Shown here piece after piece: positions 1 through 8,541 of a DNA stretch of 64,000 nucleotides. Where the stretch lies: NCBI RefSeq assembly GCF_001634625.1, contig NZ_LRSE01000005.1:243236-307235 (forward strand), given 5' to 3'. This DNA comes from Croceicoccus bisphenolivorans. GTDB taxonomy: Bacteria > Pseudomonadota > Alphaproteobacteria > Sphingomonadales > Sphingomonadaceae. A program made the position numbers and the translations under genes. The notes under the pieces are model-generated. The model saw only the letters and a list, made by a program, of their open reading frames with translations. It was not told the DNA's origin and made no database searches. Positions within the stretch are counted from its first letter, which is position 1. Every line of letters begins with the position of its first letter.

Positions 1-1
1 A

Positions 2-178
2 GTGGCGGAGCAGATCGAGGCGGGCCTTGTCGGCATCAACACCGGCTTCATTTCCAACGAGACCGCGCCGTTCGGCGGGATCAAGCAGTCCGGCCTTGGC
101 CGGGAGGGTTCGCATCTCGGAATCGATGAGTTCCTCGAAGCGAAATACCTCTGCTGGGCCGGCGTAGAGGATTACTGA
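2..178 (+). CDS. Aldehyde dehydrogenase, C-terminal fragment (cut by window edge)
   Basis: Only the last 58 codons are present, so the start lies before the window. The reading frame ends in TGA and contains the sequence [14 protein letters not shown], the conserved C-terminal signature of NAD(P)-dependent aldehyde dehydrogenases. The variant is typical of succinate-semialdehyde dehydrogenase-like members. It lies 32 bases upstream of a Rieske oxygenase on the same strand and may share its transcript. Substrate cannot be told from this fragment. Confidence 0.85.
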   Translation: MAEQIEAGLVGINTGFISNETAPFGGIKQSGLGREGSHLGIDEFLEAKYLCWAGVEDY

Positions 179-210
179 AAGGGCTGCAGCCCGGAGATGG
201 GAGACAGGAC

Positions 211-1317
211 ATGACCTTGCCAACGGCGGAAGTGGTGCGCGCAGCGCGGCGGGCATCGTCAGGAATGGCCGATCGCGATACCCCGTTCATTTTCGACGAG
301 TGGTATGTGGCCGCCTTTTCCGACGACGTCGGTCGTGAGTTGCTGCCCCGCAAGCTGCTTGGCAAGAATGTCCTGCTCTATCGCACATCGGCGGGGGAGG
401 CAGTGGCCCTCGACGATCGCTGTGCGCACCGTTCCTACCCGTTGTCTGACGGCACGCTGGAAGGCGACACCGTCGTCTGCGGCTATCACGGCTTTCGCTA
501 CGATGCGAAAGGGGACTGCATAGAAGTTCCCGCCATGGCCAAGTGTCCGCGCAGCATCGGCGTGAAGCGCTATGCGCTGGTCGAGCGGGGGCCGCTGCTG
601 TGGATCTGGATGGGCAACGCAGAGGCTGCCGATCCGGCGCTGATTCCGGATACTTCGTACCACACCAGCCCTGAATGGGCCTGTTCGAAGGAATATCTGC
701 ATCTGCCCGGCAACTACGTCAGCCTGCACGAAAACCTGCTGGATCTGACGCACCTTAGCTACATTCACGCCAAGAGCTTCGGTTCGCCCGAATATGCGCG
801 TGCACCCTATACGACCGAACTGGGCAACGGGCGTTTCACAGTCCGGCGCGAGGTCATCCCCACAGTGCTGCCGCCGGTCTGGGCCGATCCGATGGGACTG
901 ACCGGTGTGACGACGGCTGCCCGCATCGCCATTTCCGCCTTCGAATCCCCCGGGTTGCACAGGGTGACGACGAGTTTCTATGATTCTGCCGTGCCCGAAA
1001 GTGAACGTGTCGTCGGCACGATTTGCACGTCGCACATTCCGACACCCGAAACCCGCACGTCCACGCACTACCACATCGTGCACGGGCGCAATTTCGGGCT
1101 GGACGATGCGGTTGCCACGCAGGTGATGCACGAACGGCTGTTCACCGCTTTCCGCGAGGACGTTGACGCGCTGACGAAGCTGGAAGTCGTGCTGGAAGAA
1201 ACCGCGCCGGAAGACTTTTACGAAATCTCCGTTCCTACCGACGGCCCGTCAGTGGCGATGCGCCGTTACCTGTTGCAACGCGCCGATGCAGAGGCGCAGG
1301 CGCGCGCGGAAAGTTAG
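211..1317 (+). CDS. Rieske non-heme iron oxygenase (O-demethylase/ring-hydroxylase alpha-type)
   Basis: A 368-residue protein with an N-terminal Rieske domain: the first Cys-His pair is in DRCAHRSYPLSDG and the second in VVCGYHGF, matching CxH-x(n)-CxxH. The catalytic iron motif is NLLDLTHLSYIH, with two histidines. Length and order match single-component terminal oxygenases such as vanillate O-demethylase or dicamba demethylase, which need separate electron-transfer proteins. The ATG at 211 follows GGGAGACAGGAC, a good ribosome site. The 3' end overlaps the convergent EthD-like gene by 4 bases. An O-demethylase of a methoxylated aromatic acid is the likeliest role; the substrate is unknown. 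Confidence 0.88.
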   Translation: MTLPTAEVVRAARRASSGMADRDTPFIFDEWYVAAFSDDVGRELLPRKLLGKNVLLYRTSAGEAVALDDRCAHRSYPLSDGTLEGDTVVCGYHGFRYDAKGDCIEVPAMAKCPRSIGVKRYALVERGPLLWIWMGNAEAADPALIPDTSYHTSPEWACSKEYLHLPGNYVSLHENLLDLTHLSYIHAKSFGSPEYARAPYTTELGNGRFTVRREVIPTVLPPVWADPMGLTGVTTAARIAISAFESPGLHRVTTSFYDSAVPESERVVGTICTSHIPTPETRTSTHYHIVHGRNFGLDDAVATQVMHERLFTAFREDVDALTKLEVVLEETAPEDFYEISVPTDGPSVAMRRYLLQRADAEAQARAES

Positions 1318-2018
1318 CCGATCGCCACTGTCCGCGCGTTCACCATCATCGCGCGGGATTTGGCAGGGTCGGTAAAGCGCGGCTCGTCCGGCGCCATGTT
1401 CAGGCGGTAGTGATCGCTTGCGAATTCCGCCGCAAGGCTGGCGGCGCTGTCGAACACAATATTGCCGATGCCGTCGAACGGGGCGGCCGCGAACCCGTCA
1501 ATGACCCGACCGTCAGTGGCACAAGATGCCAGGTTGACCAGCCGTTCGCGCGTGCCCTGTCCGGCAAGGGCTAGACCGGCGTGGTGCACGGTCCAGTATT
1601 CGAAGAATTCCGCCATCGTCATTCCCGCGCGCCGCACGGGCAGGGTAAGAATCTTCACGGAATCCGGAGTTGCGGGCTTCCCGTTCCAGATCTGCCGCAC
1701 CGGACCTGACACCACCTGCGGCGGTTCGGCCAAAAGCGATCTGCGCGGGCCGAGCCAGTCGGCGGTAAAAGCGGTCGACGCGAAGAACGCCGCCGCGTCA
1801 CCGGCCCGCTCGAACTCGTATTCGTCCACAGTGTCGTAGGGTGCGGGCGGGGCGTTCTCGATCGGGTTGTCCACCGCGCAAGCCGAATTGTGGATGTGGC
1901 TGACGAGACCATTACCCATAACGCCCGATCCCGCAGCGAACCATCGGTCCGGGAACTCGTTCGGACTGATGGCATCACTGCGGGTCAGGAAAAGCGCTAC
2001 CTTGTAGCGGTCGCTCAC
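1314..2018 (-). CDS. EthD-like protein, probably two EthD/ferredoxin-like domains
   Basis: A 234-residue protein. The first half (KVALFLTRSDAISPNEF) and the second half (KILTLPVRRAGMTMAEFFEYW followed by HHAGLA) look like two copies of the dimeric alpha/beta EthD fold. EthD proteins accompany oxidative degradation systems, often with no established catalytic role. Its ATG overlaps the stop of the upstream Rieske gene by 4 bases (ATGA), so the two are translationally coupled. This pairing suggests an auxiliary role in the same oxidation step, or handling of its product. Function is unproven. Confidence 0.75.
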   Translation of the reverse strand: MSDRYKVALFLTRSDAISPNEFPDRWFAAGSGVMGNGLVSHIHNSACAVDNPIENAPPAPYDTVDEYEFERAGDAAAFFASTAFTADWLGPRRSLLAEPPQVVSGPVRQIWNGKPATPDSVKILTLPVRRAGMTMAEFFEYWTVHHAGLALAGQGTRERLVNLASCATDGRVIDGFAAAPFDGIGNIVFDSAASLAAEFASDHYRLNMAPDEPRFTDPAKSRAMMVNARTVAIG

Positions 2019-3079
2019 GCAGGGACCGCTTCGGGAGCCTTGGCTGTTTCAGCCTGCTCTTCGGCGATCTTACGGTCGATCAGGCGCCGGCCCAGCGTCA
2101 ACCCGTTGTCGAAGTGGGTATAGGCCATCTGGTCCTCGCCTGCTTCATTGACCACCTGTTGCTGCGCCTCGATCATCGTGCGGTCCTCGACGAACCCTGC
2201 CGAAACGCGCTCGGCAAGCGAGTTGGTCAGGTTTGCGTCGTCCAGCGCAAAGTTGTGAGCATAGACCCAGAAGTAGTGGGTGTTATGTTCGTCCGCCGGA
2301 GTGATCAGCTGGTTCGAATGGAACACCATCGTTTCGGGCGCGAGCTTGCCTTCGGGTGCGCCGGTATTGGCAGGCGCACTGCCTGACGACATCGAGAAGT
2401 GATTGCTGAGCGTCGACAGGTGATAGATGTTCCAGCGATCGACCGCTCCCTCGAAGCGTTCGTGACCCTTCAGGTAAGGTGCGAAGCCAGCTTCGTTCAG
2501 ATACCAGCGGGTCATCTTCACGCCCTTGTCGGTCTGCTCGACCTTGGGATTGACCTCCGCGATCGTGCGCGATCCGCCCAGCGAATTCTCGTGCACGAAG
2601 GAAAGGTGCGAGAAGTCGAGCAGGTTGTCGAGCACCAGCAGGTAGTTCGCCTTGAAGCTGGCGTAACGCGGCACGCAGGCCCATTCGGCGCTATCGTTCT
2701 GGTGACAGTCTGGGATCAGGTCCGGATCGGCCTTGTCGGCATCGCCCATCCATACCCAGACCAGCTTGTGACGTTCGACTGCGGGGAAGCTGCGGATGTC
2801 GGTATTGGGGCTGACGCCCTTGCGGCCCGGTTCTTCCACGCAGGTGCCTTCGCCGTCGAAGACAAGGCCGTGATACATGCAGCGGATGCAATCGCCTTCG
2901 CGGCGGCCCAGCGACAGCGGGGCGAAACGGTGGCTGCAGCGATCGATGATCGCCGCGACGGAATCATCGGCCTTGCGATAGAGGATCAGGCCCTTGCCCA
3001 AAATCTTGCGGGCGAGGAAATCGTCCTTGGTAAGTTCATGGGCCCACGCACTTGCGTACCAGGCGTTCTGGATGAACAT
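2015..3079 (-). CDS. Rieske non-heme iron oxygenase (vanillate/dicamba O-demethylase type)
   Basis: A 354-residue oxygenase starting MFIQNAWYASAWAHEL, the classical VanA/DdmC-type N-terminus. The Rieske ligands are in DRCSHRFAPLSLG and IRCMYHGLVF. The mononuclear iron motif is DNLLDFSHLSFVHE. I chose the ATG at 3079 because GGAGAGAAG lies just upstream of it; an in-frame ATG at 3097 has no better site. It is coupled to the downstream EthD-like gene and divergent from the AraC regulator. No reductase lies next to it, so electrons must come from a partner encoded elsewhere. Demethylation of a methoxyphenyl acid is plausible, because the pathway for the resulting catechol lies just downstream. 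Confidence 0.88.
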   Translation of the reverse strand: MFIQNAWYASAWAHELTKDDFLARKILGKGLILYRKADDSVAAIIDRCSHRFAPLSLGRREGDCIRCMYHGLVFDGEGTCVEEPGRKGVSPNTDIRSFPAVERHKLVWVWMGDADKADPDLIPDCHQNDSAEWACVPRYASFKANYLLVLDNLLDFSHLSFVHENSLGGSRTIAEVNPKVEQTDKGVKMTRWYLNEAGFAPYLKGHERFEGAVDRWNIYHLSTLSNHFSMSSGSAPANTGAPEGKLAPETMVFHSNQLITPADEHNTHYFWVYAHNFALDDANLTNSLAERVSAGFVEDRTMIEAQQQVVNEAGEDQMAYTHFDNGLTLGRRLIDRKIAEEQAETAKAPEAVPA

Positions 3080-3132
3080 GTCTTCTCTCCGTTGCATCTC
3101 GTTGCCCGCATTCTAACAACGGTGTGCCCAAG

Positions 3133-3150
3133 ATTCGATACGCATCGTTC
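3133..3150. promoter_or_regulatory. Candidate operator S1 (ATTCG-N8-CGTTC)
   Basis: Lies in the divergent region between the Rieske gene at 3079 and the AraC gene at 3193. The 8-base spacer ATACGCAT is the reverse complement of the spacer in the site at 40738, and the decamer ATACGCATCG is shared exactly with the sites near 16290, 16396 and 40746. This copy has weaker outer arms than the others. Membership of the family is inferred by eye. Confidence 0.45.
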
Positions 3151-3192
3151 AAATATTTTGGCCATTTCCTGAAATCGGGTTAGGATGGCCGC

Positions 3193-4101
3193 ATGACGTC
3201 GGCGCGAACGATCCCTGCCTATTCCCTGTTCGGCCAACCGGCGGGCCTTGTCGAACCGCGCTTCTGCCATGTGGAGCGGATCGGCGACCGCTGGAAGCTC
3301 CATGCCGGACTGGTGGAGCGCCACAGCCATCCGCACCTGCACCAGATGACGCTATGGATCGCGGGTAGCGGCGAATATTACGCGGACGAGGAAGTCAGCA
3401 CGATCCGTGCCGGAACCTGCTGCTGGATGCCTGCCGGCGCTGTCCACGGTTTTGCGGTAGAGGCGGGGAGCGAATCCATCGTCCTTTCCATGTCCGACGA
3501 CTTCGCCCGCGAACAGTTTGCCGGACTGTCGCAGTTCACGCCGTTTCACACGTGGCTGATCCAGAAGTTCGATGCCGAACAACGCGGCTGGATCGGATCG
3601 CTGTTCGCGCGGATGGAACGGGAATACGGCTCCACCGGGCCAGGTCAGGTCCAGTCGATCGGTTCGCTGGCGCGGCTTGTCATCGTCGACATGCTTCGCA
3701 TGGCCGAAGACCATGCCGGCGGAACGGAGGAGCGGGGCGGCGAATCCTCGCTGCTGGTTCGCTTCATGTCGCTGGTCGAAATGCGGCTGGGCGAAAGGCC
3801 GGGTGTCGAGGCGCTGGCCGACGAGCTGGGCACGACGCCCTACCTTCTTAACCGTGCATGCAAGGCGGGTCTGGACATGCGGGCATCTGACGTGGTTCGC
3901 GCACGGCACTTGCAGGAAGCAAAGCGCCTTTTGCTGTTCACGGTGCTGGACGTGGGCGAGATCGGGGCCCTTGTCGGCTATCCCGATCCGGCCCACTTCG
4001 CGCGAACGTTCCGGACTGCTACGGGCCAGACACCGCGCCAGTGGCGCGACGACCGGATGCGCGCGATCGACGAAGCGTCAGCGCGCGACAGAGGCGAGTA
4101 G
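3193..4101 (+). CDS. AraC-family transcriptional regulator with N-terminal cupin sensor
   Basis: A 302-residue protein. The first half is a cupin-like sensor (HSHPHLHQMTLWIAG, then MPAGAVHGF). The C-terminal third is a two-HTH AraC domain ending PDPAHFARTFRTATGQTPRQWR. The layout resembles PobR-like activators of aromatic catabolism. It is divergent from the Rieske-EthD pair and its 3' end overlaps the convergent hpaI gene by 24 bases. A role as local activator responding to an aromatic acid is inferred from the fold and position. Confidence 0.85.
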   Translation: MTSARTIPAYSLFGQPAGLVEPRFCHVERIGDRWKLHAGLVERHSHPHLHQMTLWIAGSGEYYADEEVSTIRAGTCCWMPAGAVHGFAVEAGSESIVLSMSDDFAREQFAGLSQFTPFHTWLIQKFDAEQRGWIGSLFARMEREYGSTGPGQVQSIGSLARLVIVDMLRMAEDHAGGTEERGGESSLLVRFMSLVEMRLGERPGVEALADELGTTPYLLNRACKAGLDMRASDVVRARHLQEAKRLLLFTVLDVGEIGALVGYPDPAHFARTFRTATGQTPRQWRDDRMRAIDEASARDRGE

Positions 4102-4833
4102 CGTTGCCGCGCCCTTTGTAAGAAGGCCGATGTCCGTTCCGATGGAGATGAAGGCAAAACCTTCCTCTACCCTTCGTTGCGCATCTTCCGGCGAAAGACC
4201 GAAGATGCCGGCCGGCTTCCCCGCGGCGGCAATCCTCTCCCGCGCATGGGTGATCGCGGCCTGGACTTCGGGATGGCCGGGATTGCCAAGATGGCCAAGC
4301 GAGGCCGAGAGATCAGCGGGGCCGATGAACAGGGCGTCCACGCCGTCAACCGCCGCGATCGCGTCGATATCTTCCAGCGCCGCGCGGCTTTCGATCTGGA
4401 CGATCAGGGTGAGCCGGCTGTCCAGTTCCTTGAGGTACGCCGGATCAGCGCCAAAGCCGGTCGCCCGGGCGGTGGCGCTGGCGACGCCGCGAATGCCGAC
4501 GGGCGGGTAGCGGCTGGCCGCAACGGCGTCGCGGGCCTGCTGCGCGCTGTCCAGCATCGGGATCAGCAGGGTCGTGAACCCGATGTCGAGATACTGCTTG
4601 ATCGCAACCGGTTCAGCCAATGGCACGCGGGCGATGGCATCGACGGGGTATGGTGCTGTTGCCTGCAACTGTGCCAGCAGCGTCTGCGCCGTGTTGGGCG
4701 CATGCTCACCGTCGAACAGCAGCCAGTCGAACCCGGCGCGGGCGCAGATTTCGGCCGTGTAGTTGTTGGCCAGCGCCTGCCACAGTCCGAACAGCGGCTT
4801 GCCAGCGGCAAGGCGGTCCTTGAAAGCGGTCAT
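4078..4833 (-). CDS. hpaI: 4-Hydroxy-2-oxoheptanedioate aldolase (HpaI), class II HpcH/HpaI family
   Basis: A 251-residue metal-dependent pyruvate aldolase. It carries the family residues: His in FDGEHAPN, Arg in IARVPLAEP, the metal Glu in VQIESRAAL and the metal Asp in [12 protein letters not shown]. HpaI splits 4-hydroxy-2-oxoheptanedioate into pyruvate and succinate semialdehyde, the last step of homoprotocatechuate meta-cleavage. It is the last gene of the hpa operon and overlaps hpaH by 4 bases. Aldolases of this family are promiscuous in vitro, but the complete pathway context makes this role likely. Confidence 0.9.
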   Translation of the reverse strand: MTAFKDRLAAGKPLFGLWQALANNYTAEICARAGFDWLLFDGEHAPNTAQTLLAQLQATAPYPVDAIARVPLAEPVAIKQYLDIGFTTLLIPMLDSAQQARDAVAASRYPPVGIRGVASATARATGFGADPAYLKELDSRLTLIVQIESRAALEDIDAIAAVDGVDALFIGPADLSASLGHLGNPGHPEVQAAITHARERIAAAGKPAGIFGLSPEDAQRRVEEGFAFISIGTDIGLLTKGAATLLASVAR

Positions 4834-5636
4834 ACGAAGCGCACCGAAATCGAGCCGAGCGGACCGTAATCGGCATGGAACGTGTCACCGGCGCTGGCGA
4901 ATACCGGTGCGGTAAAACTGCCGCCCAGCACGATCTGCCCCGGTTCCAGCCATTCGCCATAGGGCGCAAGCTTGTTGGCCAGCCAAGCGATACCCATCGC
5001 TGGATGGTTCAGGACGGCAGCGGCAACACCCGATTCCTCGACAACGCCGTTCTTGTGCAGCAAGGCCGAAACCCAGCGCAAGTCGACGGCATCGGGCTTC
5101 ACCGGCAGACCGCCCAGCACGATCCCGGCATTGGCGGCGTTGTCCGAAATGGTATCGAACACCTTGCGGGTCGTTCCGGTGGGCTTGTCGATCCGTTCGA
5201 TCCGCGCGTCGATGATTTCCAGCGCGGGGGTCACGTACTCTGTCGCGCGCAAAGCGTCGTAGATCGTGCAGTCCGGCCCCTTCAGTGGTTCCTTCAGGAT
5301 GAAGGCCAGTTCCACTTCCACCCGCGGTTCGATGAAGCGAGAGATTGGAATGTCCTGTCCGTTGGGGAACAGCATGTCATCCAGCAGGGTGCCGAAATCC
5401 GGCTCCGTCACGTTGGACGAACGCTGCATGGCCCGGCTGGTCAGCCCGATCTTGTGGCCGATGACCTTGCGCCCCGCGGCGATCTTGTTGGCCACCCATG
5501 CGCGGCTGACGAGGTAGCCGTCCTCCAGCGTCATTGATGGATGTTCAAGGCTGAACTGCCCGACTTGCGTACGGGTGCGTTCCGCCTCGTCAAGCCGGCC
5601 GGCCAGTTGCTCGATAATGTCAGATGCCAGCGCCAT
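4830..5636 (-). CDS. hpaH: 2-Oxohept-4-ene-1,7-dioate hydratase (HpaH)
   Basis: A 268-residue member of the 2-oxopent-4-enoate hydratase branch of the FAH superfamily, the same length as E. coli HpaH. Landmarks are [15 protein letters not shown], the metal-site region [12 protein letters not shown], and the C-terminal [11 protein letters not shown]. It adds water to 2-oxohept-4-ene-1,7-dioate to give the HpaI substrate. It sits between hpaF (6 bases upstream) and hpaI (4-base overlap), the standard order in hpa operons. Confidence 0.9.
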   Translation of the reverse strand: MALASDIIEQLAGRLDEAERTRTQVGQFSLEHPSMTLEDGYLVSRAWVANKIAAGRKVIGHKIGLTSRAMQRSSNVTEPDFGTLLDDMLFPNGQDIPISRFIEPRVEVELAFILKEPLKGPDCTIYDALRATEYVTPALEIIDARIERIDKPTGTTRKVFDTISDNAANAGIVLGGLPVKPDAVDLRWVSALLHKNGVVEESGVAAAVLNHPAMGIAWLANKLAPYGEWLEPGQIVLGGSFTAPVFASAGDTFHADYGPLGSISVRFV

Positions 5637-5642
5637 CCGGAA

Positions 5643-6026
5643 TCAGCCTTTCAACCGCTTGTGAATCGAATTCTTCTTCCAGCCGTCCACTTCGGTGACG
5701 TAAAGCGAAAACGCGAACGGGCGCGTTTCGAACAGGTCGGCCAGGAAATCGGTGATCCGCGCCGACAGGGCATCGAAATAGGCCTTGCGGAACTCCGCAC
5801 TGCGTCCGACGCCCATCTTGATGTCGATATTGACGAAAGCATCTTCGGCACAAGTGCCGTCGGCGATGACATAGTCGTCGGCGCGATAGGCGCGGACGCG
5901 GATGCCGCCGATCGGGAACACCCCGTCGGAACGGTTCGCCATGTCGTCGGCGATCAGGTTCATCAGCCCCTTTAGATCGAGCGCGCCTTCAAGGTTCGCG
6001 CTCCATTCGATGATCGCGTGCGCCAT
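5643..6026 (-). CDS. hpaF: 5-Carboxymethyl-2-hydroxymuconate delta-isomerase (HpaF), lacking Pro at position 2
   Basis: A 127-residue protein that aligns along its length with E. coli HpaF/CHMI (126 aa): FPIGGIRVRAYR and IKMGVGRSAEFR match its conserved segments. The family isomerises the ring-cleavage product using the N-terminal proline, exposed after Met removal, as general base. Here the sequence begins MAHAIIEW, so residue 2 is Ala. The ATG overlaps the stop of the dioxygenase large subunit (TAATG), which makes this start hard to doubt. Either chemistry has shifted or activity is reduced. It lies in frame inside a longer open frame; the upstream part of that frame is a shadow. Confidence 0.85.
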   Translation of the reverse strand: MAHAIIEWSANLEGALDLKGLMNLIADDMANRSDGVFPIGGIRVRAYRADDYVIADGTCAEDAFVNIDIKMGVGRSAEFRKAYFDALSARITDFLADLFETRPFAFSLYVTEVDGWKKNSIHKRLKG

Positions 6027-6844
6027 TAGACGATCTCCATTCGGCCGACCGTGCAGCCCACGGCGAAGATCGGGATGGGGGCGAAGAACTGCACGTCGCC
6101 CTTGCCGCCGCCGGCTGCCGCTGCGGTGATGAAAGTGCGGATCTCGAACCCGCCTTGCCCGGCGTCGCGATAGGTTTCGGCATCGGTGTACGAAAGCATC
6201 GCGGCCCGGTCGTTCGCTTCCCAGCGAGTGATGAATTCGCGGTCCCACGCCTCGTTGATCTTGCCGCTGTCGGGGGTTGCGGGCCAGTGCGAAATGCCGC
6301 CGGTGCAGACCAGCGCGATCCGTTCCGGCACGCTGTCGGCGGCGCGGCGGATCGCTTCGCCAAACGTCCACGCGCGGTGAAGCGGGGTCAGCGGCGGGCC
6401 CTGGCAATTGATGTTGACGGGAATGATCGTCAGCTCGTTGTTCGGGTCGAGGAAATGCAGAGGCACGGAAATGCCGTGGTCGAACTGCCATTCCTCGGCA
6501 TAGGCGACATCGACGGTTTCCAGCATTTCGGCCACGAGCCGTCGGCCAAGATCGGGGTTGCCTTTCGCCGTGCGCAGTGGAACCTTCAGCCAGTCCGGGT
6601 CCTCGATCGGGCCGGTGTAGCTTTCGCCCATGCCGATCGCATAGGCGGGCATGTTGTTCATGAAGAAGTTGGCGAAGTGCTCTGCCGCCACGATCATCAG
6701 CGCGTCGGGACGGGTCGCCATGATTTCCTGCCGCTGGTTTTCCAGCGCCGCATAGAACGGATCGCGCAAGGCCGGATCGGCCATGTCGGAACGCGATGTG
6801 ATGCCGGGCGCATGGCTGCACACGCCGCAATAGACAAGGCTCAT
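6026..6844 (-). CDS. Class III extradiol dioxygenase, catalytic (LigB-like) subunit
   Basis: A 272-residue LigB-fold protein. Candidate iron-site histidines lie in CGVCSHAPG and VAAEHFANFF, and GGISHWP is the usual active-site motif near residue 190. It opens catechols next to a hydroxyl using Fe(II). Its position, between the small subunit and hpaF, puts it in the role held by HpaD, 3,4-dihydroxyphenylacetate 2,3-dioxygenase. It belongs to the two-subunit protocatechuate/gallate dioxygenase group, so protocatechuate or a methoxylated catechol is an alternative substrate. The start MSLVYCGV overlaps the upstream stop by 4 bases. Confidence 0.88.
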   Translation of the reverse strand: MSLVYCGVCSHAPGITSRSDMADPALRDPFYAALENQRQEIMATRPDALMIVAAEHFANFFMNNMPAYAIGMGESYTGPIEDPDWLKVPLRTAKGNPDLGRRLVAEMLETVDVAYAEEWQFDHGISVPLHFLDPNNELTIIPVNINCQGPPLTPLHRAWTFGEAIRRAADSVPERIALVCTGGISHWPATPDSGKINEAWDREFITRWEANDRAAMLSYTDAETYRDAGQGGFEIRTFITAAAAGGGKGDVQFFAPIPIFAVGCTVGRMEIV

Positions 6845-7167
6845 ACTCCTGCCACCTTTTCGTTGAACTGTGTGGTCATGGCATAGAGCCCGGCGCGGAC
6901 CGGGCCGTATTTTTCTACCCCTTCGCGCATGAGGCGGATGTAGTCCGCCCATGCGATGCCGCACAGAGCGGCGAAATGCATGAGGATCTGCCCGTTTACG
7001 CCCAATACGTAGAGCATGCCGATATCGTGTTCGAGCAGCGCGGCGCGCTCCTCGTCGGTCAGGTCGTAGCCGTCGAGCAGCGAAGCCGGTTCCGTGTGCC
7101 AGAGTCGCTTGGCCGCATCGTCACGGTTGAGGACGTAGAGGACCTTGGAAAGCTGATAGAGGCTCAT
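6841..7167 (-). CDS. Class III extradiol dioxygenase, small (LigA-like) subunit
   Basis: A 108-residue all-alpha LigA-like protein (SKVLYVLNRDDAAKRLW, then EERAALLEHDIGMLYVLGVN), shorter than LigA of the protocatechuate 4,5-dioxygenase (about 139 aa). In LigAB enzymes the small subunit caps the active site of LigB. The start overlaps hpaG2 and the stop overlaps the ligB-like gene, each by 4 bases, which fits stoichiometric coupled translation. Confidence 0.85.
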   Translation of the reverse strand: MSLYQLSKVLYVLNRDDAAKRLWHTEPASLLDGYDLTDEERAALLEHDIGMLYVLGVNGQILMHFAALCGIAWADYIRLMREGVEKYGPVRAGLYAMTTQFNEKVAGV

Positions 7168-7916
7168 GCCGGCACCAGATTGCTGACCAGTCGGCCAACC
7201 CCTTCGATCTCGCAGACGACGGTATCGCCCGCATTACAGAAATGAACGCCCTGCGGCGTCCCGGTCAGGATCATGTCGCCCGGCATCAGCGTGGTTACCG
7301 ATGAAAGATAGGATACGAGGCCCGCGACGCTGAGGATCATGTCGGCGGTGCTGCCGTTCTGAACGACCTCGCCGTTGACCGAAGTCGTCAGCCGCAATGC
7401 CTGCGGATCGGGCACGTGACTGGCATCGACAACCCATGGTCCGATCGGCGTGGTGGCATCGCGGTTCTTCACCCGCGCATTCGGGCGGTAGTAGTTTTCC
7501 AGATACTCGCGGATCGCGTAGTCGTTGGCGACGGTGTAGCCGCTTACGCAATCAAGTGCGTCCGCCTCTGCCACGTTGCGGGCAGGCTTGCCGATCACCG
7601 CGACCAGTTCGCATTCGGGATGCATCTGGTTGCCGTCTGCCGGGCGAGGGGTGTCGCCGTCGTGGCCGACGAAACAGTTGTCGCCCTTCATGAAGACCAG
7701 CGGGGTTGCCAGCTTGGGCGCAAAGCCCAGTTCCTTGTTGTGGTCTGCGTAGTTCAGACCCAGCGCATAAACCGCTGCCCCCCGCTGCACGGGCGGAAGC
7801 CAGTGGGCATCGGCGGCGGCGATGACCTGTCCGTTCGGCAGGCGCAGCCCGCTGTCGCCATCGACGACTTCGGCCCAGATGTCGCGCCCGCGATGAAAGA
7901 TCCTCGCCCGCTTCAT
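7164..7916 (-). CDS. hpaG2: HpaG2: 5-oxopent-3-ene-1,2,5-tricarboxylate decarboxylase / isomerase subunit (FAH family)
   Basis: A 250-residue FAH-fold enzyme closely resembling the C-terminal half of E. coli HpaG: ALGLNYADHNKELGF, the metal-site segment HPECELVAVIGKPARNV, NDYAIREYLENYYRPNARVK and GDMILTGTPQGV. HpaG decarboxylates the oxidised ring-cleavage product and isomerises the resulting dienoate. In this operon the two halves are separate genes, as in several other proteobacteria. It overlaps hpaG1 upstream and the ligA-like gene downstream by 4 bases each. Confidence 0.9.
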   Translation of the reverse strand: MKRARIFHRGRDIWAEVVDGDSGLRLPNGQVIAAADAHWLPPVQRGAAVYALGLNYADHNKELGFAPKLATPLVFMKGDNCFVGHDGDTPRPADGNQMHPECELVAVIGKPARNVAEADALDCVSGYTVANDYAIREYLENYYRPNARVKNRDATTPIGPWVVDASHVPDPQALRLTTSVNGEVVQNGSTADMILSVAGLVSYLSSVTTLMPGDMILTGTPQGVHFCNAGDTVVCEIEGVGRLVSNLVPA

Positions 7917-8530
7917 GCTGCCATCTCCCGCATGGTGAGTTCGAGCGACGGGATGCCATCCGCTTCCACCCGCAGGCTTGTACCGCCTGTGACCGTCGGC
8001 GCGTCACCGGGCAGTCCGACAAGCAATACGTCGCCAGCCTTCAGCGTCATGAACGCGCCGAGATCGGCGATCAGCGTTGCGATCGGGCGAACCAACCGGT
8101 CCAGAGACCATTCGTGGATGCAGGTCCCGTCTGAAATCAGCCGAATGGAGGCCGGGACGTGGGGAGTAGTGAAACTGCCCAGCGAAAGCCGGTCGTCGGC
8201 ATTTTTCTGCGCTACAGCCGGACGATAGTAGCTGTCCGCCGGGACCGACAGGTCCAGCGCCAACGCGGTTGCGCCGATGCAGTCGTTCGCTTCACCGGCC
8301 GAAACGCCGCCCGTGTCGCGAGCGATAAGCACCGCCAGTGTGGTCGCAGCGGTCAATCCGCCGTTGGGCACGGCGATCGATCCGTTCGCGATGCTTGCCA
8401 GCGGCTTCATGTATACGACAGGCGCAACCGGTGGCTTGGCATAGGGTTTCTCGTCGAACTGGGCGGCAAGCGCTTCCCGTTCCGGCGCGTCGTTCAGAAC
8501 GACGCCATAGATATTGCCCGCGATGGTCAC
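7913..8530 (-). CDS. hpaG1: HpaG1: N-terminal HpaG-type subunit (FAH family)
   Basis: A 205-residue FAH-family protein matching the N-terminal half of E. coli HpaG: IYGVVLNDAPEREAL, PVVYMKPLASIA, SVPADSYYRPAVAQKNADD and KAGDVLLVGLPG. It starts with GTG at 8530, preceded by GGAGAG. It is the first gene of the seven-gene hpa operon and diverges from hpaR across 68 bases. The split proteins probably associate to give the isomerase/decarboxylase. Confidence 0.87.
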   Translation of the reverse strand: MTIAGNIYGVVLNDAPEREALAAQFDEKPYAKPPVAPVVYMKPLASIANGSIAVPNGGLTAATTLAVLIARDTGGVSAGEANDCIGATALALDLSVPADSYYRPAVAQKNADDRLSLGSFTTPHVPASIRLISDGTCIHEWSLDRLVRPIATLIADLGAFMTLKAGDVLLVGLPGDAPTVTGGTSLRVEADGIPSLELTMREMAA

Positions 8531-8541
8531 GAGGCACTCTC

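Noticed and set aside
6027..6830. Upstream part of the frame that contains hpaF
   Set aside because: It overlaps the LigB-like dioxygenase gene completely; only the segment from the ATG at 6026 matches a known protein.
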